Of a stretch of DNA of 64,000 nt, positions 29,388 to 37,544 are shown piece by piece. The stretch's first letter is position 1, and each line of letters starts with the position of its first letter. Position numbers and translations under genes: made by a program. Source of the stretch: Salegentibacter salegens. GTDB lineage: Bacteria; Bacteroidota; Bacteroidia; Flavobacteriales; Flavobacteriaceae. The notes under the pieces were generated by a model, which ran no database searches, was not told the origin of the DNA, and saw only the letters and a list, made by a program, of their open reading frames with translations. The stretch lies in NCBI RefSeq assembly GCF_900142975.1, contig NZ_LT670848.1, forward strand, positions 1 to 64,000, given 5' to 3'.

Positions 29388-29460
29388 TGGGAATATATTT
29401 AACTTAACACAGAATTCGAGCTAAATATAATCAAAGTTTTTTTCCCTTCTCAAGATTTGA

Positions 29461-30150
29461 TTAAAAGTTAGGACTAAGATTATATTCCCCGTAGAATTCA
29501 TTCAAAATTTCGATAACCTCATCTTCGGTATCTACTACCTGAACAAGATCCATATCTGGGGCACTAATGTTTTGAAAAGTATCTAAAAGAGTTTTTTGCA
29601 CCCAGTCTACGAGACCTCCCCAAAAATCTCTTCCCACTAAAATAATAGGGAATTTATCTATTTTATGAGTTTGAATTAGCGTGATTGCTTCAAATAGTTC
29701 GTCTAACGTTCCAAAACCTCCTGGCATTACAACAAAACCCTGAGAGTATTTTACGAACATTACTTTTCTAACAAAGAAATAATCGAAATCGAGACTTTTA
29801 TCGTTGTCAATATATGGGTTGTCGTGTTGCTCAAAAGGAAGATCAATGTTTAATCCTACTGAAGTTCCGCCACCAAGATGAGCACCTTTATTACCAGCCT
29901 CCATAATGCCGGGGCCACCGCCGGTAATTACGCCGTAGCCATTTTCGACAATTTTTTTAGAAATTTTTTCTGCCAGTTTATAATATTTTTGATCTGGTTT
30001 GGTTCGTGCTGAACCGAAAATTGAAACGCAGGGCCCAATTTGACTTAGCTTTTCATAGCCATTTACAAATTCGCCCATTATTTTAAAGATCGCCCAGGAA
30101 TCGTTGGTTTTAATTTCGTTCCAGGCTTTATTTTTAAGATTATTGTTCAT
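29461..30150 (-). CDS. LOG-family (TIGR00730) protein, putative cytokinin/nucleotide phosphoribohydrolase
   Basis: A 229-residue Rossmann-fold protein. The ATG at 30150 (MNNNLKNKAWNEIKTNDSWA) is preferred because a longer frame would overlap uvrA. The defining motif PGGFGTLDE is present with the upstream VSIFGSARTK and VITGGGPGIMEAGNKGA. LOG enzymes release the base from nucleoside monophosphates, and some remove AMP-like metabolites. It lies 16 bases downstream of uvrA on the same strand and is probably cotranscribed. Confidence 0.9.
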   Translation of the reverse strand: MNNNLKNKAWNEIKTNDSWAIFKIMGEFVNGYEKLSQIGPCVSIFGSARTKPDQKYYKLAEKISKKIVENGYGVITGGGPGIMEAGNKGAHLGGGTSVGLNIDLPFEQHDNPYIDNDKSLDFDYFFVRKVMFVKYSQGFVVMPGGFGTLDELFEAITLIQTHKIDKFPIILVGRDFWGGLVDWVQKTLLDTFQNISAPDMDLVQVVDTEDEVIEILNEFYGEYNLSPNF

Positions 30151-30166
30151 ATTATAATTAGTATTG

Positions 30167-32998
30167 TTAGTGTAATTCTTTTTTAAGGAAACCGGCAGTA
30201 TAACTTTTCTTTGATTTGGCAACTTCTTCGGGTGTGCCTTTAGCGATTACTTTACCGCCATTTTTACCACCTTCGGGGCCTATATCAATTATATAATCGG
30301 CCATTTTTATTACATCCATATTATGTTCTATAATAAGGACAGTATTTCCTTTATTTGTCAATTCGTTTAAAACGTCCATTAATACCCGAATATCTTCAAA
30401 GTGTAAACCAGTGGTAGGCTCGTCTAAGATATAAAAAGTATTTCCCGTATCGCGTTTTGAAAGCTCGGTAGCAAGTTTTATTCGCTGGGCTTCCCCACCT
30501 GAAAGGGTGGTACTTTGCTGGCCCAAAGTGATATAGCCTAAACCAACATCTTTAATAGTTTTTAGCTTTCTATATATCTTGGGAATTGGTTCAAAAAAGG
30601 TTGTTGCTTCGTTAATAGTCATTTCTAAAACGTCAGCTATAGATTTTCCTTTGTATCTAATTTCCAGAGTTTCACGGTTAAAGCGTTTTCCCTGGCAGGT
30701 TTCGCATTCTACGTAAACGTCTGGGAGGAAATTCATTTCAATAACTCGTAATCCGCCACCTCTACAGGTTTCACATCTACCGCCTTTTACATTAAAACTG
30801 AATCTTCCAGGTTTATAACCACGAATAAGAGACTCGGGAGTTTTTGCAAATAAACTTCTAATTTCTGAAAACACACCGGTATAAGTGGCCGGGTTAGATC
30901 TTGGAGTTCTCCCAATTGGTGTCTGGTTAATATCAATTACTTTATCGGCGTTATCCAGTCCTTTAATTGTTTTATAAGGTTTTGGTTCTTTTACGCCATT
31001 AAAATAATGGGCGTTCATAATAGGATATAACGTCTCGTTAATGAGAGTAGATTTACCACTTCCGGAAACACCGGTTACCGCAATCATTTGTCCTAAAGGA
31101 ATTTTAATTGAAACATTCTTAAGATTATTTCCAGTCGCTCCTTTTAGTTCTATATGCTTTCCGTTTCCTTTTCTTCTTTCTTTAGGAATAGCAATTTGTT
31201 TACTTCCGTTTAAATAAGAAGCGGTAAGGGTATCGTGTTTTAATAATTCTGAAGGTGGCCCTTCACTTATAATTTCACCACCATATTTTCCGGCCCTTGG
31301 CCCAATATCAATCACATAATCGGCGCGTTCTATCATATCCTTATCGTGTTCTACCACAATAACAGAATTGCCAATATCACGAAGAGCAATTAAAGAATTA
31401 ATGAGTTTCTCGTTGTCCCGTTGATGCAAACCAATACTTGGTTCATCTAAAATATAGAGTACCCCAACCAGCTGAGAACCAATTTGCGTTGCCAATCTTA
31501 TTCGTTGTGCTTCCCCACCCGAAAGTGATTTTGAACCGCGATTAAGTGAAAGATAGGTGAGCCCAACGTCTACAAGAAAACCAATTCTTGTTCTAATTTC
31601 TTTAATAACTTCAGAAGCAATCTGGTTTTGTTTTTCGCTCAGTTTTTTTTCCAAACCATTAAACCATTTAGCCAGGTCTTCAATATCCATCAAAGAAAGT
31701 TCAGCTATATTTTTATTATTAATTCTAAAATAAAGCGATTCTTTCTTAAGTCGGCTGCCTTCACAAACAGGACATTCAACTTTATCCATATATTCTTTAG
31801 CCCAGCGTCTTAACGAAGTAGAATCGTTATTATTAAAAGTGGTTTCAATAAACGTTGCGACACCTTCAAAATTGATCTTGAACTCACGGGTTATCCCAAG
31901 ACTTTTAGATTCTTTCGTAAAGGTCTCTTTCCCGCCGTTAAGAATAAACTTCATTGCGGCATCTGGAATTTTAGAAACAGGATCTGTGAGTTTAAAGTCC
32001 CAGCGTTCAGCAATTAATTCAAGCTGAGAAAACACCCAATTTTTCTTTTGCGGGCCGTGGGGAGCTAAAGCTCCATTTTTAATCGATTTTGAATTATCAG
32101 GAATAATTTTATCAATATTCACCTGGTATAGCGTACCAATGCCGTTACAACTTGGGCAGGCACCTTTGGGAGAATTAAAAGAAAAAGTGTTAGGTTCTGG
32201 ATTAGGATAAGAGATCCCGGTTGTAGGGCACATTAAATTTCTGCTGAAATAACGAACATTTTCAGTTTCCTGGTCTAAAATTATTAGCGTATCACTGCCG
32301 TGATACATCGCAGTTTTTATGCTCTCGTCCAGCCGCTTTTGTGCATCGGTCTTATCATCAATTTTTAATCTATCGATTACAATTTCAATATCGTGGGTTT
32401 TGTACCGGTCTAGTTTCATTCCTTTTACCAGGTCCCTAACTTCACCATTTACCCTTGCTTTAAGAAATCCCTGCTTGGCTATTTGTTCAAATAACTCACG
32501 GTAATGCCCTTTTCTGGATTTAACCACCGGAGCCAAAACGCTTACTTTTTTTCCTTTAAAATCTTTTAAAATGAGATCTTTTATTTGGCTATCACTGTAA
32601 CTAACCATTTTTTCACCGGTCTTATAACTATAAGCATCGCCGGCGCGTGCATAAAGTAAGCGTAAGAAATCGTAAATCTCTGTAATAGTACCAACTGTAC
32701 TACGCGGATTCTTACTGGTAGTTTTTTGCTCTATGGCAATAACAGGGGAAAGGCCTTCAATTTTATCTACATCGGGACGCTCCAGGCCGCCCAAAAATTG
32801 CCGGGCATATGCTGAAAAAGTTTCTATGTAACGGCGCTGTCCCTCAGCGTAAATAGTATCAAAAGCCAGGGATGATTTTCCTGAACCCGATAGACCGGTA
32901 ATTACTACCAGTTTTTCTCTCGGAATATTAACATCTATATTTTTAAGATTATGGACGCGAGCCCCTAATACTTCTATAAATTCTTCGGTTTTAGCCAT
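30167..32998 (-). CDS. uvrA: Excinuclease ABC subunit A
   Basis: A 943-residue DNA-damage recognition ATPase of nucleotide excision repair. The ATG at 32998 (MAKTEEFIEVLGARVHNLKN) is taken, four codons after an upstream ATG. Two ABC modules are complete: Walker A GLSGSGKSSLAFDT and GVSGSGKSTLINET, signature LSGGEAQRIRLA and LSGGEAQRIKLA, and zinc-finger cysteine pairs (CPTTGISYP...CPSC; CETCRGGG...CETCQG). Length and order are normal. UvrB and UvrC are elsewhere. Confidence 0.98.
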   Translation of the reverse strand: MAKTEEFIEVLGARVHNLKNIDVNIPREKLVVITGLSGSGKSSLAFDTIYAEGQRRYIETFSAYARQFLGGLERPDVDKIEGLSPVIAIEQKTTSKNPRSTVGTITEIYDFLRLLYARAGDAYSYKTGEKMVSYSDSQIKDLILKDFKGKKVSVLAPVVKSRKGHYRELFEQIAKQGFLKARVNGEVRDLVKGMKLDRYKTHDIEIVIDRLKIDDKTDAQKRLDESIKTAMYHGSDTLIILDQETENVRYFSRNLMCPTTGISYPNPEPNTFSFNSPKGACPSCNGIGTLYQVNIDKIIPDNSKSIKNGALAPHGPQKKNWVFSQLELIAERWDFKLTDPVSKIPDAAMKFILNGGKETFTKESKSLGITREFKINFEGVATFIETTFNNNDSTSLRRWAKEYMDKVECPVCEGSRLKKESLYFRINNKNIAELSLMDIEDLAKWFNGLEKKLSEKQNQIASEVIKEIRTRIGFLVDVGLTYLSLNRGSKSLSGGEAQRIRLATQIGSQLVGVLYILDEPSIGLHQRDNEKLINSLIALRDIGNSVIVVEHDKDMIERADYVIDIGPRAGKYGGEIISEGPPSELLKHDTLTASYLNGSKQIAIPKERRKGNGKHIELKGATGNNLKNVSIKIPLGQMIAVTGVSGSGKSTLINETLYPIMNAHYFNGVKEPKPYKTIKGLDNADKVIDINQTPIGRTPRSNPATYTGVFSEIRSLFAKTPESLIRGYKPGRFSFNVKGGRCETCRGGGLRVIEMNFLPDVYVECETCQGKRFNRETLEIRYKGKSIADVLEMTINEATTFFEPIPKIYRKLKTIKDVGLGYITLGQQSTTLSGGEAQRIKLATELSKRDTGNTFYILDEPTTGLHFEDIRVLMDVLNELTNKGNTVLIIEHNMDVIKMADYIIDIGPEGGKNGGKVIAKGTPEEVAKSKKSYTAGFLKKELH

Positions 32999-33015
32999 AT
33001 TTTTTATCAAGGGGG

Positions 33016-33023
33016 CAAAGGTA
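33016..33023 (-). promoter_or_regulatory. Promoter -7 element of uvrA
   Basis: On the minus strand TACCTTTG fits TAnnTTTG and ends 17 bases before the uvrA ATG at 32998. No good -33 TTG is seen. Confidence 0.45.
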
Positions 33024-33507
33024 CTTAAAGTGTTGCTAACTAAAAAGAAAGGAAGTTTCCGGTAGTGTTAATTATGGTTTAAAGTTTTTAAGTTGTGAAT
33101 TAGCGTTAATTTTTGAGGAGAACAGTATTGGGGTTAATATAATTTTCTTAGGAGTAATATATTAATTCGAATTTATCGGGTTTGTAACTACTTTCATCCT
33201 TGATTTATTATGTTGATTGTCAGTATAATATTACTTTATTTTTTTGCATAAAATAAGGTTAATCCCCTATATTTGAAATACCAAATCTTCATGAAAAATT
33301 TTTTCCACCCCCCGGAAAAATAGTAAACCTACAAGTAGGTAAATTTTAGCCCCATCAATTTTGCCCCTTTTATTTTTTGTCCCCCCACTGAGATTTAAAA
33401 CATCCAGACCCTTCTATTGATATGTTTTGAATCTATCAATTTAATGTTTTGTGGACCTACTCCACGATTTTTACTAACTGGCTAAACAGCCGCAAAATTG
33501 ATGTATT
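33024..33507. other. Long C-rich upstream region of the LuxR-type regulator
   Basis: About 480 bases with no coding frame. It contains the promoter at 33243-33275 and then a leader of roughly 225 bases. C runs occur near 33309, 33350, 33363 and 33381. Such a long leader is unusual here and could carry regulation, but no known riboswitch fold was recognised. Confidence 0.5.
33243..33275 (+). promoter_or_regulatory. Promoter of the LuxR-type regulator gene
   Basis: TTTG and TATATTTG separated by 21 bases match the Bacteroidota -33/-7 consensus well. The predicted transcript start is near 33282, more than 220 bases before the start codon. Confidence 0.65.
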
Positions 33508-34485
33508 ATGATAACAGAAAAAAAGCAGTTACTGCTTATTACCAACAAACAAAGTATGGTAGACTGTGTTCAGGAGGGTGTTAGTATGCAATTTGAAGTA
33601 GCTTATGCAAACTCATTACATACTGGCTTTAACATGGCACTTAACTTATTGCCCGATGTAATCTTATTAGATTATTCTTCTTTTAGATCGGGAAGGAATT
33701 TTAAGAATATCGCCAATTTTAAATCAAATCATTTTCTTACAAAGGCCTGGCTTGTAGTTTATGCTGAAGAGCGGTATAGGGCCGAGGCCGAAAGCAGGTT
33801 TAGAAAAGTGGTAGATGAATTTTTATATTCTCCTACTATAGAAGCACTTTGTGGAAAAATCATAAAATTGGTTTACAGCAATCGTTCCCTTTCTAATTTT
33901 TGGAAAGATGCCTTTATGGGAATGTTTAATATAATTTCCCAACCGGTAGTACTCCTGGATCAAAATGAAATTGTAGCCATGAACGATGCTTTTAAGCAAA
34001 GTTTTGATGTGAAAGAGAAAAAGGGTTTAAAACTAACCGACTTCGTAAAGTGCGAAAATGTACAGAAAGTTAAAGATAGTTTAAGAAATTTTGCCAGGGG
34101 TAAACATATAAAAGCAGCCACCAGGACTGCGTTATTATTAAGAAATGATAAGGTAAGAAATGCCCGTATTAATTTTTCTAAGTTAAATAGGAATTTTGGG
34201 CATCAGTTTGTCATGTTTATAGATCTCATGGAGGAGAATGAAGCGATTAATGATAGGATAGGAACTGCTTCTGAAGAGGTAGAAAATTGTTTTAAGCAAA
34301 ATAGCCAGCTAACCGAATTTAAGTTTACCAACCGGGAAAAGGAAATTATTGAATTGCTTATAAAAGGATATAAAACCAAAGATATCTCTGAGGCTTTATT
34401 TATTTCCCCTAAAACTATAGAGAAACATCGTTCTAATATTATAAAGAGAACGAACTCTGATACAATCCTGGAAAGGGAGTGTTAG
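33508..34485 (+). CDS. LuxR-type transcriptional regulator with receiver-like and PAS-like regions; 3' end replaced by an insertion sequence
   Basis: 325 residues. The first 110 look like a degenerate response-regulator receiver (QLLLITNKQSMVDCVQEGV, LLPDVILLDYSSF). A PAS-like region follows (VVLLDQNEIVAMNDAFKQSF), then a LuxR helix-turn-helix (FTNREKEIIELLIKGYKTKDI, SPKTIEKHRSNI). After NSDTILE the native end ran SIIYAINHKLIDYQKV, but IS256 enters here and the protein ends REC. Only the last 16 residues are lost, behind the recognition helix, so DNA binding may survive while the dimer-forming last helix is shortened. It is the nearest regulator to the lipoprotein array downstream and a candidate controller. 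Confidence 0.82.
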   Translation: MITEKKQLLLITNKQSMVDCVQEGVSMQFEVAYANSLHTGFNMALNLLPDVILLDYSSFRSGRNFKNIANFKSNHFLTKAWLVVYAEERYRAEAESRFRKVVDEFLYSPTIEALCGKIIKLVYSNRSLSNFWKDAFMGMFNIISQPVVLLDQNEIVAMNDAFKQSFDVKEKKGLKLTDFVKCENVQKVKDSLRNFARGKHIKAATRTALLLRNDKVRNARINFSKLNRNFGHQFVMFIDLMEENEAINDRIGTASEEVENCFKQNSQLTEFKFTNREKEIIELLIKGYKTKDISEALFISPKTIEKHRSNIIKRTNSDTILEREC

Positions 34486-34500
34486 CTCAACTCTGTCTGC

Positions 34501-34532
34501 TTCTTCTCCCGGGGGTACCCCCGGGAGAAGAA
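34501..34532. terminator. Perfect 32-bp palindrome in the left end of the IS256-family element
   Basis: The sequence is a perfect palindrome centred on GTAC, with arms TTCTTCTCCCGGGGGT and its complement. It lies between the terminal repeat and the transposase stop codon, reads into a T-rich or A-rich stretch, and would form an extremely stable hairpin. Likely roles are termination of the transposase transcript or insulation from outside transcription. Confidence 0.65.
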
Positions 34533-34536
34533 AATT

Positions 34537-35775
34537 TTAGTTTTTCGTTTCATTGGTGGCTAAGTCCAACTCTAGCCGACCTTCAAATTTAATAGCTAAT
34601 TGTTGAACTACCAAACCCCAGTTCTGCAGTGGGGCGTTCCATTTCTTTTCAATTCTTCTGGTAGCTAGGTAAACCAGCTTCAATAGTGCCATATCATTGG
34701 TAAAAGCGCCTTTGGTCTTGGTTACTTTTCTTACCTGCCGGTGAAAAGCCTCTACGGCATTTGTGGTGTATATGAGTTTTCTAATGGGTGCGGTATATTC
34801 AAAATAAGCACTCAATCGGTCCCAGTTATCATTCCAGGAACGGATCACTATGGGATATCTTTTGCCCCATTTTTCTTCCAGATCCAGTAAAGCCGATTCA
34901 GCCTGGTCTTTGGTGTCAGCCTTGTACACCAGTTTAAGGTCTTTCATAAAATCTTTTTGATCCTTACTGGCCACATACTTCATACTATTGCGGATCTGGT
35001 GGACAATACATAGCTGAATATCAGTCTTGGGATAAACAGAATGAATGGCTTCACTAAAGCCCGTAAGATTATCCGTACAGGCAATCAGAATATCTTTTAA
35101 GCCACGGTTGTTTAATTGGGTCAGCACCTGAAGCCAAAAATTGGCCCCTTCACTTTCCGAGATATACATACCCAGCACTTCCTTTCTTCCAGCTTTATTT
35201 ATTCCTAAAATATTATACAAGGCCTTGTGCTTTACTTTGCCTTCTTCGCGTACCTTGAAGTGCATCGCGTCGAGCCATAGGATGCAATATACCGGCTCCA
35301 AGGGGCGATCCTGCCATTCCTTAACCTTGGGAATCACCCGGTCCGTAATATCACTTAGAACGTGTGTGGATATCTTGGAATCATACATTTCCTCTATATG
35401 AGCTGAGATATCCCGCAGGCTATTGCCCATCCCGTACATGCCTATAATCTGCTTTTCTAAATTATCGGCCAGGATACGCTGGCGTTTCGCTACGATCTCC
35501 GGCTCAAAGGTACTGTTACGATCCTGGGGCGTGTTAATGGTGACGTCCCCTTGGCTGCTCTTTAGGGTCTTTTTGCCTTTGCCATTACGCTTATTACCTG
35601 CTTTTGAGCCTTTTTCTTCATCGGAAAGGTGCGAAGACATTTCTGCTTCCAGGGCCTCTTCCATAAACTCCCTAAGCATTGGAGCAAAAGCGCCGTTTTT
35701 GCCGGTTAGGGATTCTCCTGATAAAAATTGTTTTAATGCTTTTTCCTTTAATTCCTTAATCTCTTCTTGTGTCAT
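34537..35775 (-). CDS. IS256-family (mutator-type) transposase
   Basis: A 412-residue transposase with the family plan: N-terminal FMEEALEAEMSSHLSDEEKG, a NYRNG-like GNKRNGKGKKTLKS, then catalytic Asp in ILWLDAMHFKV, Asp in ACTDNLTGF followed by CIVHQIRNSMKYV, and the C-terminal TTNAVEAFHRQVRKVTK with the catalytic Glu. The frame is intact from ATG to stop. Confidence 0.95.
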   Translation of the reverse strand: MTQEEIKELKEKALKQFLSGESLTGKNGAFAPMLREFMEEALEAEMSSHLSDEEKGSKAGNKRNGKGKKTLKSSQGDVTINTPQDRNSTFEPEIVAKRQRILADNLEKQIIGMYGMGNSLRDISAHIEEMYDSKISTHVLSDITDRVIPKVKEWQDRPLEPVYCILWLDAMHFKVREEGKVKHKALYNILGINKAGRKEVLGMYISESEGANFWLQVLTQLNNRGLKDILIACTDNLTGFSEAIHSVYPKTDIQLCIVHQIRNSMKYVASKDQKDFMKDLKLVYKADTKDQAESALLDLEEKWGKRYPIVIRSWNDNWDRLSAYFEYTAPIRKLIYTTNAVEAFHRQVRKVTKTKGAFTNDMALLKLVYLATRRIEKKWNAPLQNWGLVVQQLAIKFEGRLELDLATNETKN

Positions 35776-35837
35776 AATCTAGTCTAAAAATTTTAATTTA
35801 ATTTTCAAAGTCTAGACAGACTTGAGATTACACCCTC

Positions 35838-35895
35838 CCTGGAAAGTATTATTTATGCAATTAATCATAAGCTTATAGATTATCAAAAAGTGTAA
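35838..35895 (+). pseudogene. Displaced 3' end of the LuxR-type regulator gene
   Basis: Seventeen codons (SIIYAINHKLIDYQKV and stop) after the right target repeat complete the regulator when the element is removed. They would form the last dimerisation helix of a LuxR domain. Confidence 0.8.
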
Positions 35896-36022
35896 AACTT
35901 GTTTTTCGGTAAAATAGGGGAGAAAACCCCTATAGCATGATAGGAAAGAATTAGACTACATTTATCATATGAATTACTAGTCACCCCACTTCACTAGTAT
36001 TTACCTCAACATAATTTTTGAG

Positions 36023-36036
36023 CCCCCCATTAGTAT
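36023..36036. promoter_or_regulatory. C-run motif upstream of the first array lipoprotein
   Basis: CCCCCCATTAGTA occurs about 100 bases before lipoprotein 1. A close match (CCCCCATTTAGTA) precedes lipoprotein 4 at 42830-42843, and a weaker one (CCCCCCACTGAGA) lies upstream of the LuxR-type gene at 33381-33393. It may be a shared binding site. The evidence is only the recurrence. Confidence 0.3.
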
Positions 36037-36089
36037 AGTATTGATATATCAAGATGCTCCTTATGGAGTCAGATTATATATATTGTTTT

Positions 36090-36120
36090 AACCATTCTAA
36101 ATATTTATTAACCAAAACTT
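36090..36120 (+). promoter_or_regulatory. Conserved leader before lipoprotein 1
   Basis: AACCATTCTAAATATTTA followed by CCAAAACTTTA stands just before the start codon. Nearly the same string occurs before lipoprotein 3 at 39266-39295, showing duplicated 5' control sequence. Confidence 0.5.
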
Positions 36121-36127
36121 TAGTGTT

Positions 36128-37480
36128 ATGAAAAACCTAAAAAATTACCTTTCAAGTTTCGTGATTGTCGCGATACTATTTACATCTTGTAGTAAAGATG
36201 AATCCACTAATAATGTGGGAACCGATGGAGAAATGGCGACCATTTCCCTGGGAGCAGTTTTAAATGATCTGGATAGACAGGGATTATTAAAACAGGCGAT
36301 TCCTGAGTGTTCAGAAGATGCACCCATGTATGTAAGAGTTATTCTTACTCATGATATGGGAGAAGAAGATGTAGTTGTTCCTGTTAACTTTGATGGGACT
36401 ACTTATTTTACAGATTATGATGAGGAACTGGCAATTCCAATCCCTGCAGGGGAAACAACCACTTCAATTAGTGTAACCGATTTCTGGGTGTATTCCGAAG
36501 AACCGGGTGACACTACATTACCTATTTGGATAGCTCCAAAGGAAGGAAGTGATTATGAGAATTTTGTAAACGATCCGCTTCCAATTAATTTTGAACTTAG
36601 AGCTGGCTCAAAGAAATATGTAGATGTAGAAGTATTATGTTTTGATGACAGAGATGTAAACTTATACGGATACCAATTCTTTGACCTTGTACCAATTCCG
36701 CTAATTAAATTCTGTTTATTCGGAAACTTCTGTCCTTCAGAAGATGGTAAACACTATGTAGCCGGTTATACAGTAAATGTATGGATGGGCTCAGAAGCAG
36801 TTGGAGATCCAATTTACACTGAATCTAATACTGTAGACGTAGATGAAACTACTGGCGATTATTTTTCAGATCCATTATGTTTCTGGTTACCTGATACAGC
36901 TGAAACTGATACTTACTATTTCGAGATATCGTTGAATGATACCGATGAGTATAGTTCAGACGATGCCGGAGAAGTAATTCTTGCAGGTCCAATCACTGAT
37001 GAAGAAATTAGAATGTTCTATAGTGAAGACGATGATTCAACAATGGATTATTACCACTTTAATTATGGATGTGGAAATGACAACCCTCCACCATTTGATG
37101 ACCCAAGAGTTGAAGCAAAGCGTTATAAAGCATGTTTAAAGAATTTAGGCGACGCTAACGCTGTTGGATTCGCTTACCTTAAACTAGTAGGAAACCAGTT
37201 AACCGCTACTACAGCAGCTACCGAACTTACTCCAGGAGATGTGCCACAACACATTCACGAAAATGCTTCTTGTGGAGATTATGGAAATCCAATCTGGTCA
37301 CTTGACTATGCCGGAGCAGTTTGGCCTGAGGCAGATGCTATGGGTAATATGTTTTACACCAGAACATTTTCTTTGACCAATGCCGAAGTTATTGCGTTGG
37401 GTGATCCTGAAGCTAGAACAGCTGTGCTTCACGAAGCAGACTTTACACCAGTCGCTTGTGGTGAATTTGACGAGTACTAA
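36128..37480 (+). CDS. Array lipoprotein 1: shared N-terminal region with a His-rich C-terminal module
   Basis: 450 residues. The lipobox ends at Cys21 and the next residues, SKDES, fit the lipoprotein export signal (Lys plus two acidic residues) that sends proteins to the cell surface in Bacteroidota. Residues 30-320 are the conserved head: TISLGAVLNDL, IPECSEDAPMYVRV, NFVNDPLPINF, GSKKYVDVEVLCFDDRDVN, YGYQFFDL and a GNFC...GKHYVAGY segment. The tail (from about 325) includes VGFAYLKLVGNQLTAT and PQHIHENASCG, resembling CHRD or Cu/Zn-dismutase-like beta domains, though metal binding is unproven. It has its own terminator. Function is unknown. Confidence 0.8.
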   Translation: MKNLKNYLSSFVIVAILFTSCSKDESTNNVGTDGEMATISLGAVLNDLDRQGLLKQAIPECSEDAPMYVRVILTHDMGEEDVVVPVNFDGTTYFTDYDEELAIPIPAGETTTSISVTDFWVYSEEPGDTTLPIWIAPKEGSDYENFVNDPLPINFELRAGSKKYVDVEVLCFDDRDVNLYGYQFFDLVPIPLIKFCLFGNFCPSEDGKHYVAGYTVNVWMGSEAVGDPIYTESNTVDVDETTGDYFSDPLCFWLPDTAETDTYYFEISLNDTDEYSSDDAGEVILAGPITDEEIRMFYSEDDDSTMDYYHFNYGCGNDNPPPFDDPRVEAKRYKACLKNLGDANAVGFAYLKLVGNQLTATTAATELTPGDVPQHIHENASCGDYGNPIWSLDYAGAVWPEADAMGNMFYTRTFSLTNAEVIALGDPEARTAVLHEADFTPVACGEFDEY

Positions 37481-37488
37481 AAACTCTT

Positions 37489-37520
37489 AAAAGGTGTCCC
37501 AAAAACTGGGACACCTTTTT
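37489..37520 (+). terminator. Terminator after lipoprotein 1
   Basis: Twelve-base perfect arms (AAAAGGTGTCCC and complement) with a seven-base loop and a T run, only eight bases after the stop codon. Confidence 0.9.
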
Positions 37521-37544
37521 AATTCCTTTTAAAACATAGAAACA

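Larger units (their letters stand above)
34475..35837 (-). mobile_element. Complete IS256-family insertion sequence in the 3' end of the LuxR-type gene
   Basis: The element is 1363 bp. It has related terminal repeats (GGGAGTGTTAGCTCAACTCT on the left; the right end read outward GAGGGTGTAATCTCAAGTCT) and an 8-bp target duplication CCTGGAAA at 34467-34474 and 35838-35845. Removing it restores the regulator's natural C-terminus in frame. The intact transposase suggests recent movement. Confidence 0.93.

Noticed and set aside
35423..35782. Open frame of 119 codons antisense to the IS256 transposase
   Set aside because: It shadows the transposase and shows no domain of its own.
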